A stretch of 64,000 nt of DNA, from positions 62,001 to 126,000 of the forward strand of contig NZ_FONX01000008.1 of assembly GCF_900113035.1 (NCBI RefSeq), given 5' to 3'. The notes below the pieces were generated by a model. It was not told the origin of the DNA. It saw nothing but the letters and a program-made list of their open reading frames with translations, and ran no database searches. This document shows positions 7,004-15,927 of this stretch, piece after piece. The first letter of the stretch is position 1, and every line of letters begins with the position of its first letter. Source of the DNA: Paracidovorax wautersii (GTDB lineage Bacteria > Pseudomonadota > Gammaproteobacteria > Burkholderiales > Burkholderiaceae_C). The translations under genes were made by a program, and so were the position numbers.

Positions 7004-9139
7004 TCAGCCGGCTTCGGCCGCGGCGCGGTTCAGGCTGCCGAAGTCGCGGCCCTCGGCCACGAGCTTTTCCAAAAGCGGCGCCGGCTTCCAGAAGAGGGGG
7101 TCTTCCTGCGCGAACTCGCGGATGTCGGCCAGGATCTTCGGCAGGCCCACGGTGTCGGCGTAGTGCATCGGCCCGCCGCGGAAGCGCGGGAATCCGTAGC
7201 CCGAGAGGAAGGTCACGTCCACGTCCAGCGGGCGCAGGGCGATGCCCTCCTCCACCACCTTCGCGCCTTCGTTGACCATGGCGGCCAGGTAGCGGCGCAT
7301 GATTTCTTGGGGCGTGAAGCTGCGCGGCACGATGCCCTTCTTCGCGCGTTCGGCATCGACGATCGCCAGCACCTCCGGGTCCGGCTGGCCCGTGCGGGCG
7401 CCCTCGGGGTAGAGGTAGAAGCCGCGTCCCGTCTTCTGGCCGAACCAGCCGCGCTCGCAGATGCGGTCGGCGATCTCCACATAGCGCGCTTGGGGGTCTC
7501 GCGTGGCGGCGCGGCGCTTGCGCGTGGCCCAGCCGATGTCGCCGCCCGCCAGGTCGGTCACCTGGAACGGACCCATCGGATAGCCGAAGCCGCGCACCGC
7601 CGCATCGATCTCGTAGGGGCTGGCGCCGTCTTCCATCAGATAGTCGGCCGCCTGCTTGTACACGGCCAGGATGCGGTTGCCGATGAAGCCGTCGCACACG
7701 CCGGCGCGCACCGGCACCTTCTTCATCGTCCTGGCCAGCGCGAAGGCCGTGGCGACCACGTCGGCGCCGACCTTGGCCGGCACCACGATCTCCAGCAGCT
7801 TCATGATGTTGGCCGGGCTGAAGAAGTGCAGGCCGATCACGTCCTGCGGGCGCTGCGTGGCGGCGGCGATCGCGTCGATGTCCAGGTACGAGGTGTTGGT
7901 GGCCAGCACGGTGCCCGGCTTGCAGACACGGTCCAGCTCGCGGAAGACGGCCTTCTTGACCTCCAGGTCTTCGAACACCGCCTCGATCACCAGGTCGGCC
8001 GCGGCGATGTCGTCGTAGCGCGTGCTGCCGGTGTAGCGCGCCATCACGGCGGCCTTGGCCTCGGCCGTCATGCGGCCCTTGGCGATGAGGCCGTCATAGA
8101 CCTTCTCGACATGCGCGCGGCCCCGGGCCAGCGAGGCATCATCGCGTTCGATCATGGTCACGGGCAGGCCGGCGTCCAGCGCCGACACGGTGATGCCCGC
8201 GCCCATGGTGCCGCCGCCGATGACGGCGATGGACGCCACCGGGCGCGGCGCGGCGGCCTTGGCCTCGGGCACCTTGGCGACCTCGCGCTCGGCGAAGAAG
8301 GCGTGGATCAATCCTGCGCGCTGCGGGCTCGCCAGGCACTCCATGAAGGCTGCGCGCTCGCGCTGCATGCCTTCGCCGAAGGGCAGCTCCACGGCGTGGC
8401 GCACGCATTCGACGATCTTCTGCGGCGAGAACAGGCCGCGCGACTTCTTCGCGGTATCGGCCGCCAGCGCGTCGAGGTCGGCCAGCGCGGCGGCGCGGTC
8501 GGCGATGGCGATGTCGCGCGTGCGGCGCAGCGGCGCCTGCGCGGCCTGCAGTTCCTGCACGCAGGCCAGGCCCGCGGCCACCGGATCGCTGCCGTCCACC
8601 AGGCGGTCCACCAGGCCCGCGGCCAGGGCCGCCTTGGCGCTCAAAGGCTTGCCGCTCAGCATCATCTCTGCCGCCGGTTTCACGCCCATCAGGCGCGGCG
8701 CGCGCTGCGTGCCGCCCGCGCCGGGCAGCAGGCCCAGGTTCACTTCGGGCAGGCCGAGCTGCGCGCCCGGCAGCGCCACGCGGTAGTGCGCGGCGAGGGC
8801 CACTTCCAGACCGCCGCCCAGCGCCGCGCCATGGATGGCGGCCACCACGCGCTTGCCGCAGGACTCGATGCGCTGGCAAACCTCGGGCAGGGACGGCGGC
8901 ACGGGCGGCTTGCCGAATTCGCGGATGTCGGCCCCGGCGATGAAGGCCTTGCCGGCGCCCACGATCAGCACCGCCTGCACGTCGGCCCGCGATTCGGCCT
9001 CGCCGATGGCGTCCATCAGGCCCTGGCGCACGGCTGCGCCCAGCGCGTTCACGGGCGGGTGGTCGATGCGGACGACCAGAACGCCGTCGCCCTGCAGGCG
9101 TGTTTGCACGGGCGACGCGGTTGCCGCTGCTGAGGTCAT
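7004..9139 (-). CDS. Bifunctional enoyl-CoA hydratase/3-hydroxyacyl-CoA dehydrogenase (FadJ/PimF-like)
   Basis: A 711-residue fusion protein. The start at 9139 follows AGGAGACAAAGGC; upstream ATGs lack a site. Residues about 10-190 are a crotonase domain (oxyanion block GAGKAFIAGADIREFG and AAIHGAALGGGLEVALAAHYR). From about residue 305 an NAD-binding Rossmann fold begins (IAVIGGGTMGAGI), with the 3-hydroxyacyl-CoA dehydrogenase block GLHFFSPANIMKLLEIV and a C-terminal 3HCDH domain. It would hydrate an enoyl-CoA and oxidise the resulting alcohol. It is the first gene of the long minus-strand operon, divergent from a LysR gene, with a palindromic operator candidate between them. Confidence 0.93.
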   Translation of the reverse strand: MTSAAATASPVQTRLQGDGVLVVRIDHPPVNALGAAVRQGLMDAIGEAESRADVQAVLIVGAGKAFIAGADIREFGKPPVPPSLPEVCQRIESCGKRVVAAIHGAALGGGLEVALAAHYRVALPGAQLGLPEVNLGLLPGAGGTQRAPRLMGVKPAAEMMLSGKPLSAKAALAAGLVDRLVDGSDPVAAGLACVQELQAAQAPLRRTRDIAIADRAAALADLDALAADTAKKSRGLFSPQKIVECVRHAVELPFGEGMQRERAAFMECLASPQRAGLIHAFFAEREVAKVPEAKAAAPRPVASIAVIGGGTMGAGITVSALDAGLPVTMIERDDASLARGRAHVEKVYDGLIAKGRMTAEAKAAVMARYTGSTRYDDIAAADLVIEAVFEDLEVKKAVFRELDRVCKPGTVLATNTSYLDIDAIAAATQRPQDVIGLHFFSPANIMKLLEIVVPAKVGADVVATAFALARTMKKVPVRAGVCDGFIGNRILAVYKQAADYLMEDGASPYEIDAAVRGFGYPMGPFQVTDLAGGDIGWATRKRRAATRDPQARYVEIADRICERGWFGQKTGRGFYLYPEGARTGQPDPEVLAIVDAERAKKGIVPRSFTPQEIMRRYLAAMVNEGAKVVEEGIALRPLDVDVTFLSGYGFPRFRGGPMHYADTVGLPKILADIREFAQEDPLFWKPAPLLEKLVAEGRDFGSLNRAAAEAG

Positions 9140-9211
9140 GCCTTTGTCTCCTGGATCTTGGTTGCGATCCATTCTTGCGGCGACAATGTTTTCTGACAAT
9201 CACATCAATCA

Positions 9212-9226
9212 TTGACAGACTGTCAA
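9212..9226. promoter_or_regulatory. Perfect 15-bp palindrome, candidate LysR operator
   Basis: TTGACAGACTGTCAA: two perfect 7-bp arms around one base. It lies in the 125-bp divergent spacer, 73 bp upstream of the FadJ-like start (9139) and 39 bp upstream of the LysR start (9265). Nearby TGACAAT half-sites at 9194-9200 and the GACAAT at 9182 may extend it. Position and symmetry fit an autoregulatory LysR site controlling both directions. No footprint evidence exists. Confidence 0.5.
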
Positions 9227-9264
9227 AGGTTTTTTACCAATCACCGCACTTTCTGCTTCTCGCC

Positions 9265-10176
9265 ATGGACCTGCCCTCCCTCACCCTGCTGGTCGAGATC
9301 ATCGACAGCGGCAACCTGAGCCAGGCCGCGCGCAAGCTGCGCATGACCCGCGCCAACGTCAGCTACCACCTCACCAAGCTGGAAAAGGCCGTGGGCGTGC
9401 AGCTGGTGCAGCGCACCACGCGCCGGGTGGAGCCCACCGAGATCGGCCTGCGCCTGTACGAGCACGGCCGCACCATCCAGAACGAACTGCGCGCCGCGCA
9501 GGAGGCCGTGACCACGCTGGGCCAGGAACTGCAGGGCCGTGTGGGCATCAGCCTGCCCAGCGGCTACGGGCAGATCGTGGCCAGCGACTGGCTGATCGAG
9601 TTCAAGCGCCTCTATCCCGGCATCGTGCTGGACGTGCTGTTCGAGAACCGCGCCGACAACCTGCGCGACGAAGTGGACATCGCCATCCGCGTGGTGCAGG
9701 AGCCGCCCCTGTCGCTGGTGGCGCGCAGCCTGGGCACGGTGCGCTATCTGGCCTGCGCCTCGGCCGGCTACGCCCGCCGCCACGGCCTGCCGCGCACCCT
9801 GCACGAACTGCGCGCCGGCCCCGTCATCACCGCCGGCGTGACCGGCCGGCAGCTGCGCCTGTCGGCCTACCGGGGCGCCGAGCGGCACGAGGTGATGCTG
9901 GAGCCCACCCTCATCTCCGAGCACTTCCCGTTCCTGCGCCAGGGCATCCTGGCCGGCCTGGGCGTGGGCCTGGTGCCCGACTACGTGGTGCAGGGCGAGC
10001 TGGCGGGCGGCGAGGTGCTGACCACGCTGGACGAATACCGCCTGAGCATCTTCGGCACCCACATGTACCTGCTGTACCTGCCCAACCGCCACCAGACGCG
10101 GGCCGTGCGCACCTGCATCGACTTCCTGCTGGACAAGGCGCAGGCCGGCGGCGGCGCGTCGGAACCGCCGCCTTGA
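9265..10176 (+). CDS. LysR family transcriptional regulator
   Basis: A 303-residue LysR protein. The winged helix is at residues 1-60 (SGNLSQAARKLRMTRANVSYHLTKLEKAVG) and the effector domain runs from about residue 88 to the end. The ATG at 9265 gives the standard LysR N terminus directly before the helix-turn-helix. It is divergent from the FadJ-like gene and is the likely regulator of the operon 9139 to 1, with a CoA thioester or the free acid as plausible inducer. The C-terminal Ala/Gly-rich tail is unremarkable. Confidence 0.92.
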   Translation: MDLPSLTLLVEIIDSGNLSQAARKLRMTRANVSYHLTKLEKAVGVQLVQRTTRRVEPTEIGLRLYEHGRTIQNELRAAQEAVTTLGQELQGRVGISLPSGYGQIVASDWLIEFKRLYPGIVLDVLFENRADNLRDEVDIAIRVVQEPPLSLVARSLGTVRYLACASAGYARRHGLPRTLHELRAGPVITAGVTGRQLRLSAYRGAERHEVMLEPTLISEHFPFLRQGILAGLGVGLVPDYVVQGELAGGEVLTTLDEYRLSIFGTHMYLLYLPNRHQTRAVRTCIDFLLDKAQAGGGASEPPP

Positions 10177-10241
10177 GGCAAGATCGCCTCGCACCACCTG
10201 ATCCCGACCCTTCGCTTGCCTTTCCTTTCCTGCGCCGCACG

Positions 10242-10883
10242 ATGTACATCCCAGAGCACTTCGCCGAAACCCGGCCCGACGAGCTGGCCCGCATCATCCA
10301 GGCCCATCCGCTGGGCATGCTGGTCACCCACGGCGCGCACGACGGGCTGGACGCCGACCACATTCCTTTCGAGTTCGACCCGTCAGCCGGCCCCCACGGC
10401 CTGCTGACGGCCCATGTGGCGCGGGCCAACCCGGTCTGGCAGCGCTGCGCGGGCGCCGCGGTGATGGTCGTCTTCCGGGGCGCCGAGGGTTATATCTCGC
10501 CCAACTGGTACCCCAGCAAGCACGAGGCGCACCGCCAGGTGCCCACCTGGAACTACGAGGTGGTGCACGCCCACGGCACGCTCACGGTGCGCGACGACGA
10601 GCGTTTCGTGCGCGGCGTCGTAGGCCGCCTCACGCGCCGGCACGAGGCGGCGGAGCCCCGGCCCTGGAAGATGTCGGACTCCGAGCCCGGCTTCATCGAC
10701 GGCCTGCTGCAGCACATCGTGGGCATCGAGATCGCCGTGACCTCGCTGGTGGGCAAGCGCAAGCTCAGCCAGAACAAGGAAGCGCGCGACCGGGCCGGCG
10801 CGGCGCAGGGCGCGGCGGGCCGGGGCCACACGGCGCTGGCCGAACGCATGGGCAGCGCCGGGGCTGACGGCGAAGCCCCATGA
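10242..10883 (+). CDS. FMN-binding PaiB-type protein
   Basis: A 213-residue protein of the PaiB/FMN-binding split-barrel family. The family blocks are all present: MYIPEHFAETRPDELARIIQ at the start, DHIPFEFDP, then ISPNWYPSKHEAHRQVPTWN, which lines the flavin site, and EIAVTSLVGKRKLSQNK at the C terminus. PaiB was named as a negative regulator in Bacillus, but most members are of unknown function and may be flavin reductases or oxidases. It follows the LysR gene by 65 bp in the same direction and ends at a shared terminator. Confidence 0.9.
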   Translation: MYIPEHFAETRPDELARIIQAHPLGMLVTHGAHDGLDADHIPFEFDPSAGPHGLLTAHVARANPVWQRCAGAAVMVVFRGAEGYISPNWYPSKHEAHRQVPTWNYEVVHAHGTLTVRDDERFVRGVVGRLTRRHEAAEPRPWKMSDSEPGFIDGLLQHIVGIEIAVTSLVGKRKLSQNKEARDRAGAAQGAAGRGHTALAERMGSAGADGEAP

Positions 10884-10885
10884 AA

Positions 10886-10920
10886 GAACCCCGCCCATCT
10901 TGCGATGGCGGGGCTCCTTT
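10886..10920. terminator. Bidirectional rho-independent terminator
   Basis: AAAGAACCCCGCC, a short loop, then GGCGGGGCTCCTTT: a strong GC stem (one bulged C) flanked by A-rich sequence on the left and T-rich sequence on the right. It sits between the convergent PaiB-like gene (stop 10883) and htpX (stop 10936), so it can end transcripts from both sides. Confidence 0.75.
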
Positions 10921-10935
10921 GAGGCAAGCGCCGGC

Positions 10936-11805
10936 TCAGCGGGCCTGCAGCGCGGCGATGCGCTCTTCGATCGGCGGGTGGGTGCTGAACAGCTTGCCGA
11001 TGCCGCCCGTGATGCCCATGGCGGCCATGCTCTTGGGCAGCTCGTTGGGGGTGGCGCCGCCCAGGCGGGCCAGGGCGTTGATCATGGGCTGCTTCTGGCC
11101 CATGAGCTGGGCGGAACCGGCGTCGGCGCGGAATTCGCGCTGGCGGCTGAACCAGGCCACGATCATCGAGGCGAGGAAGCCCAGCAGGATGTCCAGCACG
11201 ATGGTGGTCACGTAGTAGCCGATGCCGGGGCCGGAGTTGTTCTCGTCGTTCTTGCGCAGGAAGCTGTCCACCGCGTAGCCGATCACGCGCGAGAGGAACA
11301 CGACGAAGGTGTTCATCACGCCCTGGATCAGCGCCATGGTCACCATGTCGCCGTTGGCGACGTGGGCCACCTCGTGGCCGATGACGGCCTCGACCTCGTC
11401 GCGGGTCATGCCTTCCAGCAGGCCGGTGGAGACCGCCACCAGGGCGCTGTTCTTGAAGGCGCCGGTGGCGAAGGCGTTGGGCTCGCCCTCGAAGATGCCG
11501 ACTTCGGGCATGCCGATGCCGGCGCGGTCGGCGAACTTGCGCACGGTCTCGACGATCCAGCGCTCATCGGGCGAGCCGGAGCCGTCGATGAGGGTCACGC
11601 CAGCGCTCCACTTGGCGATGGGCTTGCTCATGAGCAGCGAGATGATCGCGCCGCCGAAGCCCATGATGAAGGCGAAGCCGAGCAGCGCCCCGAGGTTCAG
11701 GCCGTTGGCCGTGAGGAAGCGGTTGACGCCCAGCAGGCTGGCGACGATGCCCAGCACCACCACGACGGCGATGTTGGTGAGCAGAAAAAGTGCGATACGT
11801 TTCAT
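10936..11805 (-). CDS. htpX: Membrane protease HtpX
   Basis: A 289-residue M48 zinc metalloprotease of the inner membrane, involved in removal of damaged membrane proteins. The zinc motif HEVAH (in [20 protein letters not shown]) is intact, with the downstream glutamate in the [14 protein letters not shown] block. Two N-terminal membrane helices (residues about 5-25 and 35-55) and two more flanking the catalytic region are visible. The start [15 protein letters not shown] at 11805 matches the family and follows GGAGAACCTTCG. Length is typical. It is a single gene closed by the shared terminator. Confidence 0.96.
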   Translation of the reverse strand: MKRIALFLLTNIAVVVVLGIVASLLGVNRFLTANGLNLGALLGFAFIMGFGGAIISLLMSKPIAKWSAGVTLIDGSGSPDERWIVETVRKFADRAGIGMPEVGIFEGEPNAFATGAFKNSALVAVSTGLLEGMTRDEVEAVIGHEVAHVANGDMVTMALIQGVMNTFVVFLSRVIGYAVDSFLRKNDENNSGPGIGYYVTTIVLDILLGFLASMIVAWFSRQREFRADAGSAQLMGQKQPMINALARLGGATPNELPKSMAAMGITGGIGKLFSTHPPIEERIAALQAR

Positions 11806-11919
11806 CGAAGGTTCTCCGCGAAGGGATGCGTGGGTGAGGCGGCGGAATGGGCCGCTGCCTTTCAGTCCGGGAAATGGGGGTGGCGCACCGGCGTTCAAGC
11901 CACTCCCCGCGCAGCAGGG

Positions 11920-12714
11920 TCAGGCCGGTTGTTGTGGTGCCTGTACAGGCCGCCTGCTGCGGAAAACGAGTGGGTCATCATAGAAGCAAAAGTCTTCGTT
12001 TCCGGCCCACCAGCCGGGCACTCCCAGGACTTGCAGGGGATTGAACGGCTTGGCCGCGAAGGCCTGTTCATCGAGCGTGCCGGCTAGCCAGGCGTCGGCA
12101 TCCGCTACGGAATCAATAGCAGAATCCGCACAATAGACGTGGGCTGTGATCGATTTCCGGGGCTGGAGCAGCTGCTCCATCAGCGCATGGCCGAAGAGCA
12201 GCAGCGTGGCCTGGGCCCAAAGCGGACGCAGCTCCACGAAGAGCCGCCGCCAGGCGCGCTCGCGCAGCGCCTCGCAGAGCGCGGCCGGGGCGAAGAGCAC
12301 GGCGCCGTTCTCGTCGAACAGGGTCGCCGCATCGCGCAGCGGCCCGCGCACCGCCCCCACGCCCTGCTGCGCGATGGCGCGCGCCTGCCACTGGTTCAAG
12401 AGGCGCTTGGTGCGCGGGTAGTGCAGCCAGACCAGGCCGTTGAAGAAGTCGTGCCGGTTGTCGCGCGTGGGCACGGTGCCGGTGGCGTAAATAAAGCTCT
12501 CGTAGGCCTCGCCCTTGGGCAGCGCCTGCTGGCCGACGAAGCGGGGCACGGCGCACGGGCCCTGGGCCGGGGCGCCCTGGGCATTCAGGGCATCGGCCAC
12601 GGCGGCGCCCGCATCGGCACGGGCCGCCACGGCGCGGCCCACGGCGGCCAGCGGCTGCAGCCAGGGGCGCGCCCAGTCGATGGGCACCGCGGCAGGCCAG
12701 GCGGGGGCCGCCAC
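11920..12714 (-). CDS. DUF3025 domain-containing protein
   Basis: About 264 residues. No ATG is available near the N terminus; the best start is the GTG at 12714, 5 bp after the pyrC stop, so translation is probably coupled. The DUF3025 core is recognisable (YESFIYATGTVPTRDNRHDF, FNGLVWLHYPRTKRLLNQWQ, LFDENGAVLF). The function of the family is not known to me. Residues about 187-203 (HVYCADSAIDSVADADA region) are encoded by an antisense copy of the 49-bp repeat at 12104-12152, which looks like an in-frame insertion. Its conserved linkage to pyrC suggests nothing certain about function. Confidence 0.8.
   Translation of the reverse strand: MAAPAWPAAVPIDWARPWLQPLAAVGRAVAARADAGAAVADALNAQGAPAQGPCAVPRFVGQQALPKGEAYESFIYATGTVPTRDNRHDFFNGLVWLHYPRTKRLLNQWQARAIAQQGVGAVRGPLRDAATLFDENGAVLFAPAALCEALRERAWRRLFVELRPLWAQATLLLFGHALMEQLLQPRKSITAHVYCADSAIDSVADADAWLAGTLDEQAFAAKPFNPLQVLGVPGWWAGNEDFCFYDDPLVFRSRRPVQAPQQPA
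12104..12152 (+). repeat. 49-bp GCTAT-N7-ATAGC element, copy D (inside the DUF3025 gene)
   Basis: Core GCTACGGAATCAATAGC at 12104-12120, followed by a 32-base arm with GCGCA-like and GGGCTG segments shared with copy E. The element is on the plus strand, antisense to the DUF3025 gene, and keeps that gene's frame open. It is the most diverged copy: its far end reads GATCG instead of GGCC. Confidence 0.6.
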
Positions 12715-12719
12715 CTGCG

Positions 12720-13781
12720 TCAGGCGGAGACCACGCGCCAGGGCAGCGCCTCGCCCGAGCGCAGGGGTTTCAGTTCGGCCTCGCCGAAGGCGAAGCTGTC
12801 CGGCGGCGTCCACGATTCGCGGCGCAGGGTGATGGTGCCTGCGTTGCGCGGCAGGCCGTAGAAGGCCGGGCCGTGGAAGCTGGCGAAGCCTTCCAGTTGG
12901 TGCAGCGCGCCGGCGTTGTCGAAGGCCTCGGCATACATCTCGATGGCGGCATGGGCCGTGTAGCAGCCGGCGCAGCCCGTGGCGTGCTCCTTCAGGTGGG
13001 CCGGGTGCGGCGCGCTGTCGGTGCCCAGGAAGAAGCGGTCGCTGCCGCTGGTGGCGGCCTCGACCAGCGCCACGCGGTGCGTTTCGCGCTTGAGCACCGG
13101 CAGGCAGTAGTAGTGCGGGCGCACGCCGCCCGTGAAGATGGCGTTGCGGTTGTAGAGCAGGTGGTGGGCGGTGATGGTGGCGGCGGTGAAGGGGCCGGCC
13201 TCGCGCACGTACTGCGCCGCGTCCTTGGTGGTGATGTGCTCGAAGACGATCTTCAGCTCGGGGAAGTCGCGGCGCAGCGGAATGAGCTGCTGCTCGATGA
13301 ACACGGCCTCGCGGTCGAAGAGATCGATGTCGCTGGAGGTCACCTCGCCGTGCACCAGCAGCAGCAGGCCGGCCTTCTGCATGGCTTCGAGGGTCTTGTA
13401 GGTCTTGCGGATGTCGGTCACGCCGGCATCGCTGTTGGTGGTGGCGCCGGCCGGGTAGAGCTTGGCGGCCACGACGCCGGCCTCCTTCGCGCGGGCGATC
13501 TCCTCGGGCGGCAGGTTGTCGGTGAGGTAGAGCGTCATCAGCGGCTCGAACTGCACGCCGGCCGGCACGGCGGCCAGGATGCGCTGCTTGTACGCCAGGG
13601 CCTGCTCGGCGGTGGTCACCGGCGGGCGCAGGTTGGGCATGATGATCGCGCGGCCGAACTGGGCGGCGGTGTGCGGCACCACGGTGCGCAGGGGCTCGCC
13701 GTCGCGCACGTGCAGGTGCCAGTCGTCGGGCCGGGTGATGGTGAGGGTGTCGGGGGTGGAAAGGGGGGCGGCTGCGGTCAT
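12720..13781 (-). CDS. pyrC: Dihydroorotase PyrC
   Basis: A 353-residue class II dihydroorotase, catalysing ring closure of carbamoyl-aspartate in pyrimidine synthesis. The metal-binding [11 protein letters not shown] block is at residues about 20-30, the carbamylated lysine region [13 protein letters not shown] follows, then [19 protein letters not shown] and the C-terminal [11 protein letters not shown] with the catalytic aspartate. The ATG at 13781 gives a short extra N terminus ([21 protein letters not shown]). The DUF3025 gene follows immediately. The length is close to the usual 345 residues. Confidence 0.96.
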   Translation of the reverse strand: MTAAAPLSTPDTLTITRPDDWHLHVRDGEPLRTVVPHTAAQFGRAIIMPNLRPPVTTAEQALAYKQRILAAVPAGVQFEPLMTLYLTDNLPPEEIARAKEAGVVAAKLYPAGATTNSDAGVTDIRKTYKTLEAMQKAGLLLLVHGEVTSSDIDLFDREAVFIEQQLIPLRRDFPELKIVFEHITTKDAAQYVREAGPFTAATITAHHLLYNRNAIFTGGVRPHYYCLPVLKRETHRVALVEAATSGSDRFFLGTDSAPHPAHLKEHATGCAGCYTAHAAIEMYAEAFDNAGALHQLEGFASFHGPAFYGLPRNAGTITLRRESWTPPDSFAFGEAELKPLRSGEALPWRVVSA

Positions 13782-13840
13782 GGGGCGCCATTGTCCCATC
13801 GCGCCGGCCGCCGGGCAGCGAGGCGGGCCGCGCCGCGGCC

Positions 13841-15004
13841 TCAGGCGACGTTGGCCAGCGGCAGGTCCACCACGAAGCTGGAGCCGCCTTCGGGCCGGCC
13901 CTCGACCCGCACCGTGGCGTGCTGGCGTTCGGCCAGCGCACGAACGATGGACAGGCCCAGCCCGGAGCCGTCGCCGCGCCGGCCGGCCGGGTGCGGAAAG
14001 CGCTCGAACGGGCGTTCGAGCATGTGCGCGGGCAGGCCCGGGCCGGCGTCGTTCACGCGTAGCGTGGCGATGTTCTCGCCGACGGAGACCTCCACCCCCA
14101 GCCAGCCGCCCGAGGCCGCATGGCTCAGGACGTTCTCCACCAGGTTGAAGAGGATCTGCCGGATGCGGTCCGGGTCCACCACCACCCAGGCCGGGCGGCC
14201 TGCCTCGGGCAGGCGCAGCTCCAGCGCGATGCCATGGTCGGCGATGCGCTGGGCATGGACGGACAGGGCATCGCGCACCAGTTCGGCCAGATCGACCGGG
14301 CCGGTCTCCAGCGACAGCTGGCCGGCCTCGGCCATCGACAGCGTGTGCAAGTCGCCCACCAGCCGGCCCAGGTATTCCACCTGGTCCAGCAGCGCACGGG
14401 ACTCGGCCGCATCGGCCTCGATCACGCCGTCGCAGATGGCATGCAGCCGCGCGCGCAGCACGGCCAGCGGGGTGCGCAGCTCGTGCGAGATGGACGCGGC
14501 CGTGGCGCGGCGCTCCTTGGCCATGCGCTCGAGCGAGTCGATCATCTGGTTGAAGCGGCGCACGGTCGAAGCCATCTCGTCGTGCAGGCGGCCGGGCTGG
14601 GCGCGGACGCTGAAGTCGCCATCGGCCACGTGCGACGCCACCTCGGCCATCGAGGCCAGCGGCTGGGTGACGATGCGCGAGACCCAGAAACCCACCACCA
14701 GCCCCACGGGCAGGCAGATCACCAGCCCGATGGCGAGCGACCATTTCTCGCCCCAGAACAGGTCGCCGCGCCAGTACTGGCCGTAGATCTCCATGGCGCG
14801 CGGGCCGTCCTCCTGGCCGCGGTCGCGCAGGTCGTCCAGTTCGTGCTGCACCTCGGCGGGCAGGCCGTTGTAGAAATCGCGGTACTGGAGTTCGGAGAAC
14901 AGCATCACGCTGCCCGCCAGCAGGGCCATGGTGGCCACCACGGTGGCAGCGATGCTCAGGCCGAAGCGGACCCAGATCCGCTGCAGGAGCGGGCCGTGCT
15001 GCAT
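13841..15004 (-). CDS. Sensor histidine kinase (BaeS-like)
   Basis: A 387-residue membrane kinase. Helices at about residues 14-36 and 88-110 bracket a short periplasmic domain of about 50 residues; a HAMP region follows (residues 108-165). The phosphoacceptor His174 lies in [13 protein letters not shown], and the ATPase domain shows the N box ([10 protein letters not shown]), DAGPGLP and [16 protein letters not shown]. Its start overlaps the response regulator stop by one base (TGATG). Given the efflux operon immediately divergent, it probably senses envelope stress or a toxic compound. The resemblance to BaeS is by architecture only. Confidence 0.92.
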   Translation of the reverse strand: MQHGPLLQRIWVRFGLSIAATVVATMALLAGSVMLFSELQYRDFYNGLPAEVQHELDDLRDRGQEDGPRAMEIYGQYWRGDLFWGEKWSLAIGLVICLPVGLVVGFWVSRIVTQPLASMAEVASHVADGDFSVRAQPGRLHDEMASTVRRFNQMIDSLERMAKERRATAASISHELRTPLAVLRARLHAICDGVIEADAAESRALLDQVEYLGRLVGDLHTLSMAEAGQLSLETGPVDLAELVRDALSVHAQRIADHGIALELRLPEAGRPAWVVVDPDRIRQILFNLVENVLSHAASGGWLGVEVSVGENIATLRVNDAGPGLPAHMLERPFERFPHPAGRRGDGSGLGLSIVRALAERQHATVRVEGRPEGGSSFVVDLPLANVA

Positions 15005-15765
15005 CACGCGCCGCCGCCCGTGAGCCCCGGGCCGCCGCCCGGCCAGAAGCGGTAGCCGATGCCGCGCACGGTCTCGATCAGGTCGCCCTGCCCGGCCTGC
15101 TGCAGCTTGCGGCGCAGCTTGGAGAGGTGCGAGTCGATCACCCGGTCGAGCGCATCGCTTTCGGGCAGGCAGTGCTCTATCAGGTGGCTGCGCGAGAAGC
15201 ACCGGCGCGGCTGGGCCGCCAGGCAGGCCAGCAGCCGGAATTCGGTGAGCGTGAGGGGCAGCGCCACGGTCTGGTCGCCCTCGCCGTGCACGAACGCGGC
15301 ATGCGCCTCCTGGTCGATCTCGATGCGGCCCACGCGGATGGGCCCGGCGGTGCGGCTGGGCGCCGCCGGCTGCGACTGCGCGCGCCGCAGCACGGCGCGC
15401 ACGCGGGCCACCACCTCGGGCGGGCTGAAGGGCTTGACCACGTAGTCGTCCGCGCCCATGCGCAGGCCCAGCAGCTTGTCCACGTCGTCGGCCACGGCCG
15501 TCACCATGATGACGGGCGTCTGGCCGTCGGTGCGGATCTCGCGCAGCAGGTCCAGCCCGTCCATGCCGGGCAGGTGGATGTCCAGCAGCACCATGTCGGG
15601 CCGGATCTGGCGGAACAGGCGCAGCGCCTCCAGGCCGTCGGCCGCGTGCTGGGCACGCAGGCCGTCGCGCTGCAGGTAGGCGGTGAGGATGCTGGCGATG
15701 CCCGGCTCGTCCTCCACCACGAGGATGAGAGGGGCCGTGGCCGGCGTTGGAGAGGGCTGTTGCAT
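15004..15765 (-). CDS. OmpR-family response regulator (BaeR-like)
   Basis: A 253-residue two-domain regulator. The receiver domain has the acidic pocket (VVEDEPG), phosphorylated Asp62 ([14 protein letters not shown]) and the conserved Lys in [17 protein letters not shown]; the C-terminal winged helix runs from about residue 150 ([23 protein letters not shown]). The first ten or so residues (PSPTPATAP) precede the fold. It is co-transcribed with the kinase and faces away from the OMF-ABC efflux operon across a 162-bp spacer, so that operon is the obvious target. Confidence 0.93.
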   Translation of the reverse strand: MQQPSPTPATAPLILVVEDEPGIASILTAYLQRDGLRAQHAADGLEALRLFRQIRPDMVLLDIHLPGMDGLDLLREIRTDGQTPVIMVTAVADDVDKLLGLRMGADDYVVKPFSPPEVVARVRAVLRRAQSQPAAPSRTAGPIRVGRIEIDQEAHAAFVHGEGDQTVALPLTLTEFRLLACLAAQPRRCFSRSHLIEHCLPESDALDRVIDSHLSKLRRKLQQAGQGDLIETVRGIGYRFWPGGGPGLTGGGA

Positions 15766-15927
15766 AGGCGGCAGGGGGTGGGGGCGGATTATCCACAGGC
15801 CCGGCCCGCCGGGCCGCCGCCGGGACATTACCCGGGGGTATCTCCACGAACCCTCCATACTCCATGCATCGCCGCGCAAGCTTGGGGGGGTCCAATACAG
15901 GCTGTCACAAAAGCAGCCTGCCCGTCC

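Noticed and set aside
15829-15840. TACCCGGGGGTA between the response regulator and efflux operons as an operator.
   Set aside because: Only 5-bp arms in GC-rich DNA; too weak to report as a site.
13841-15895. A long frame extending the histidine kinase upstream to 684 codons.
   Set aside because: The part beyond 15004 is out of frame with the response regulator gene that occupies it; the kinase starts at the overlapping ATG.
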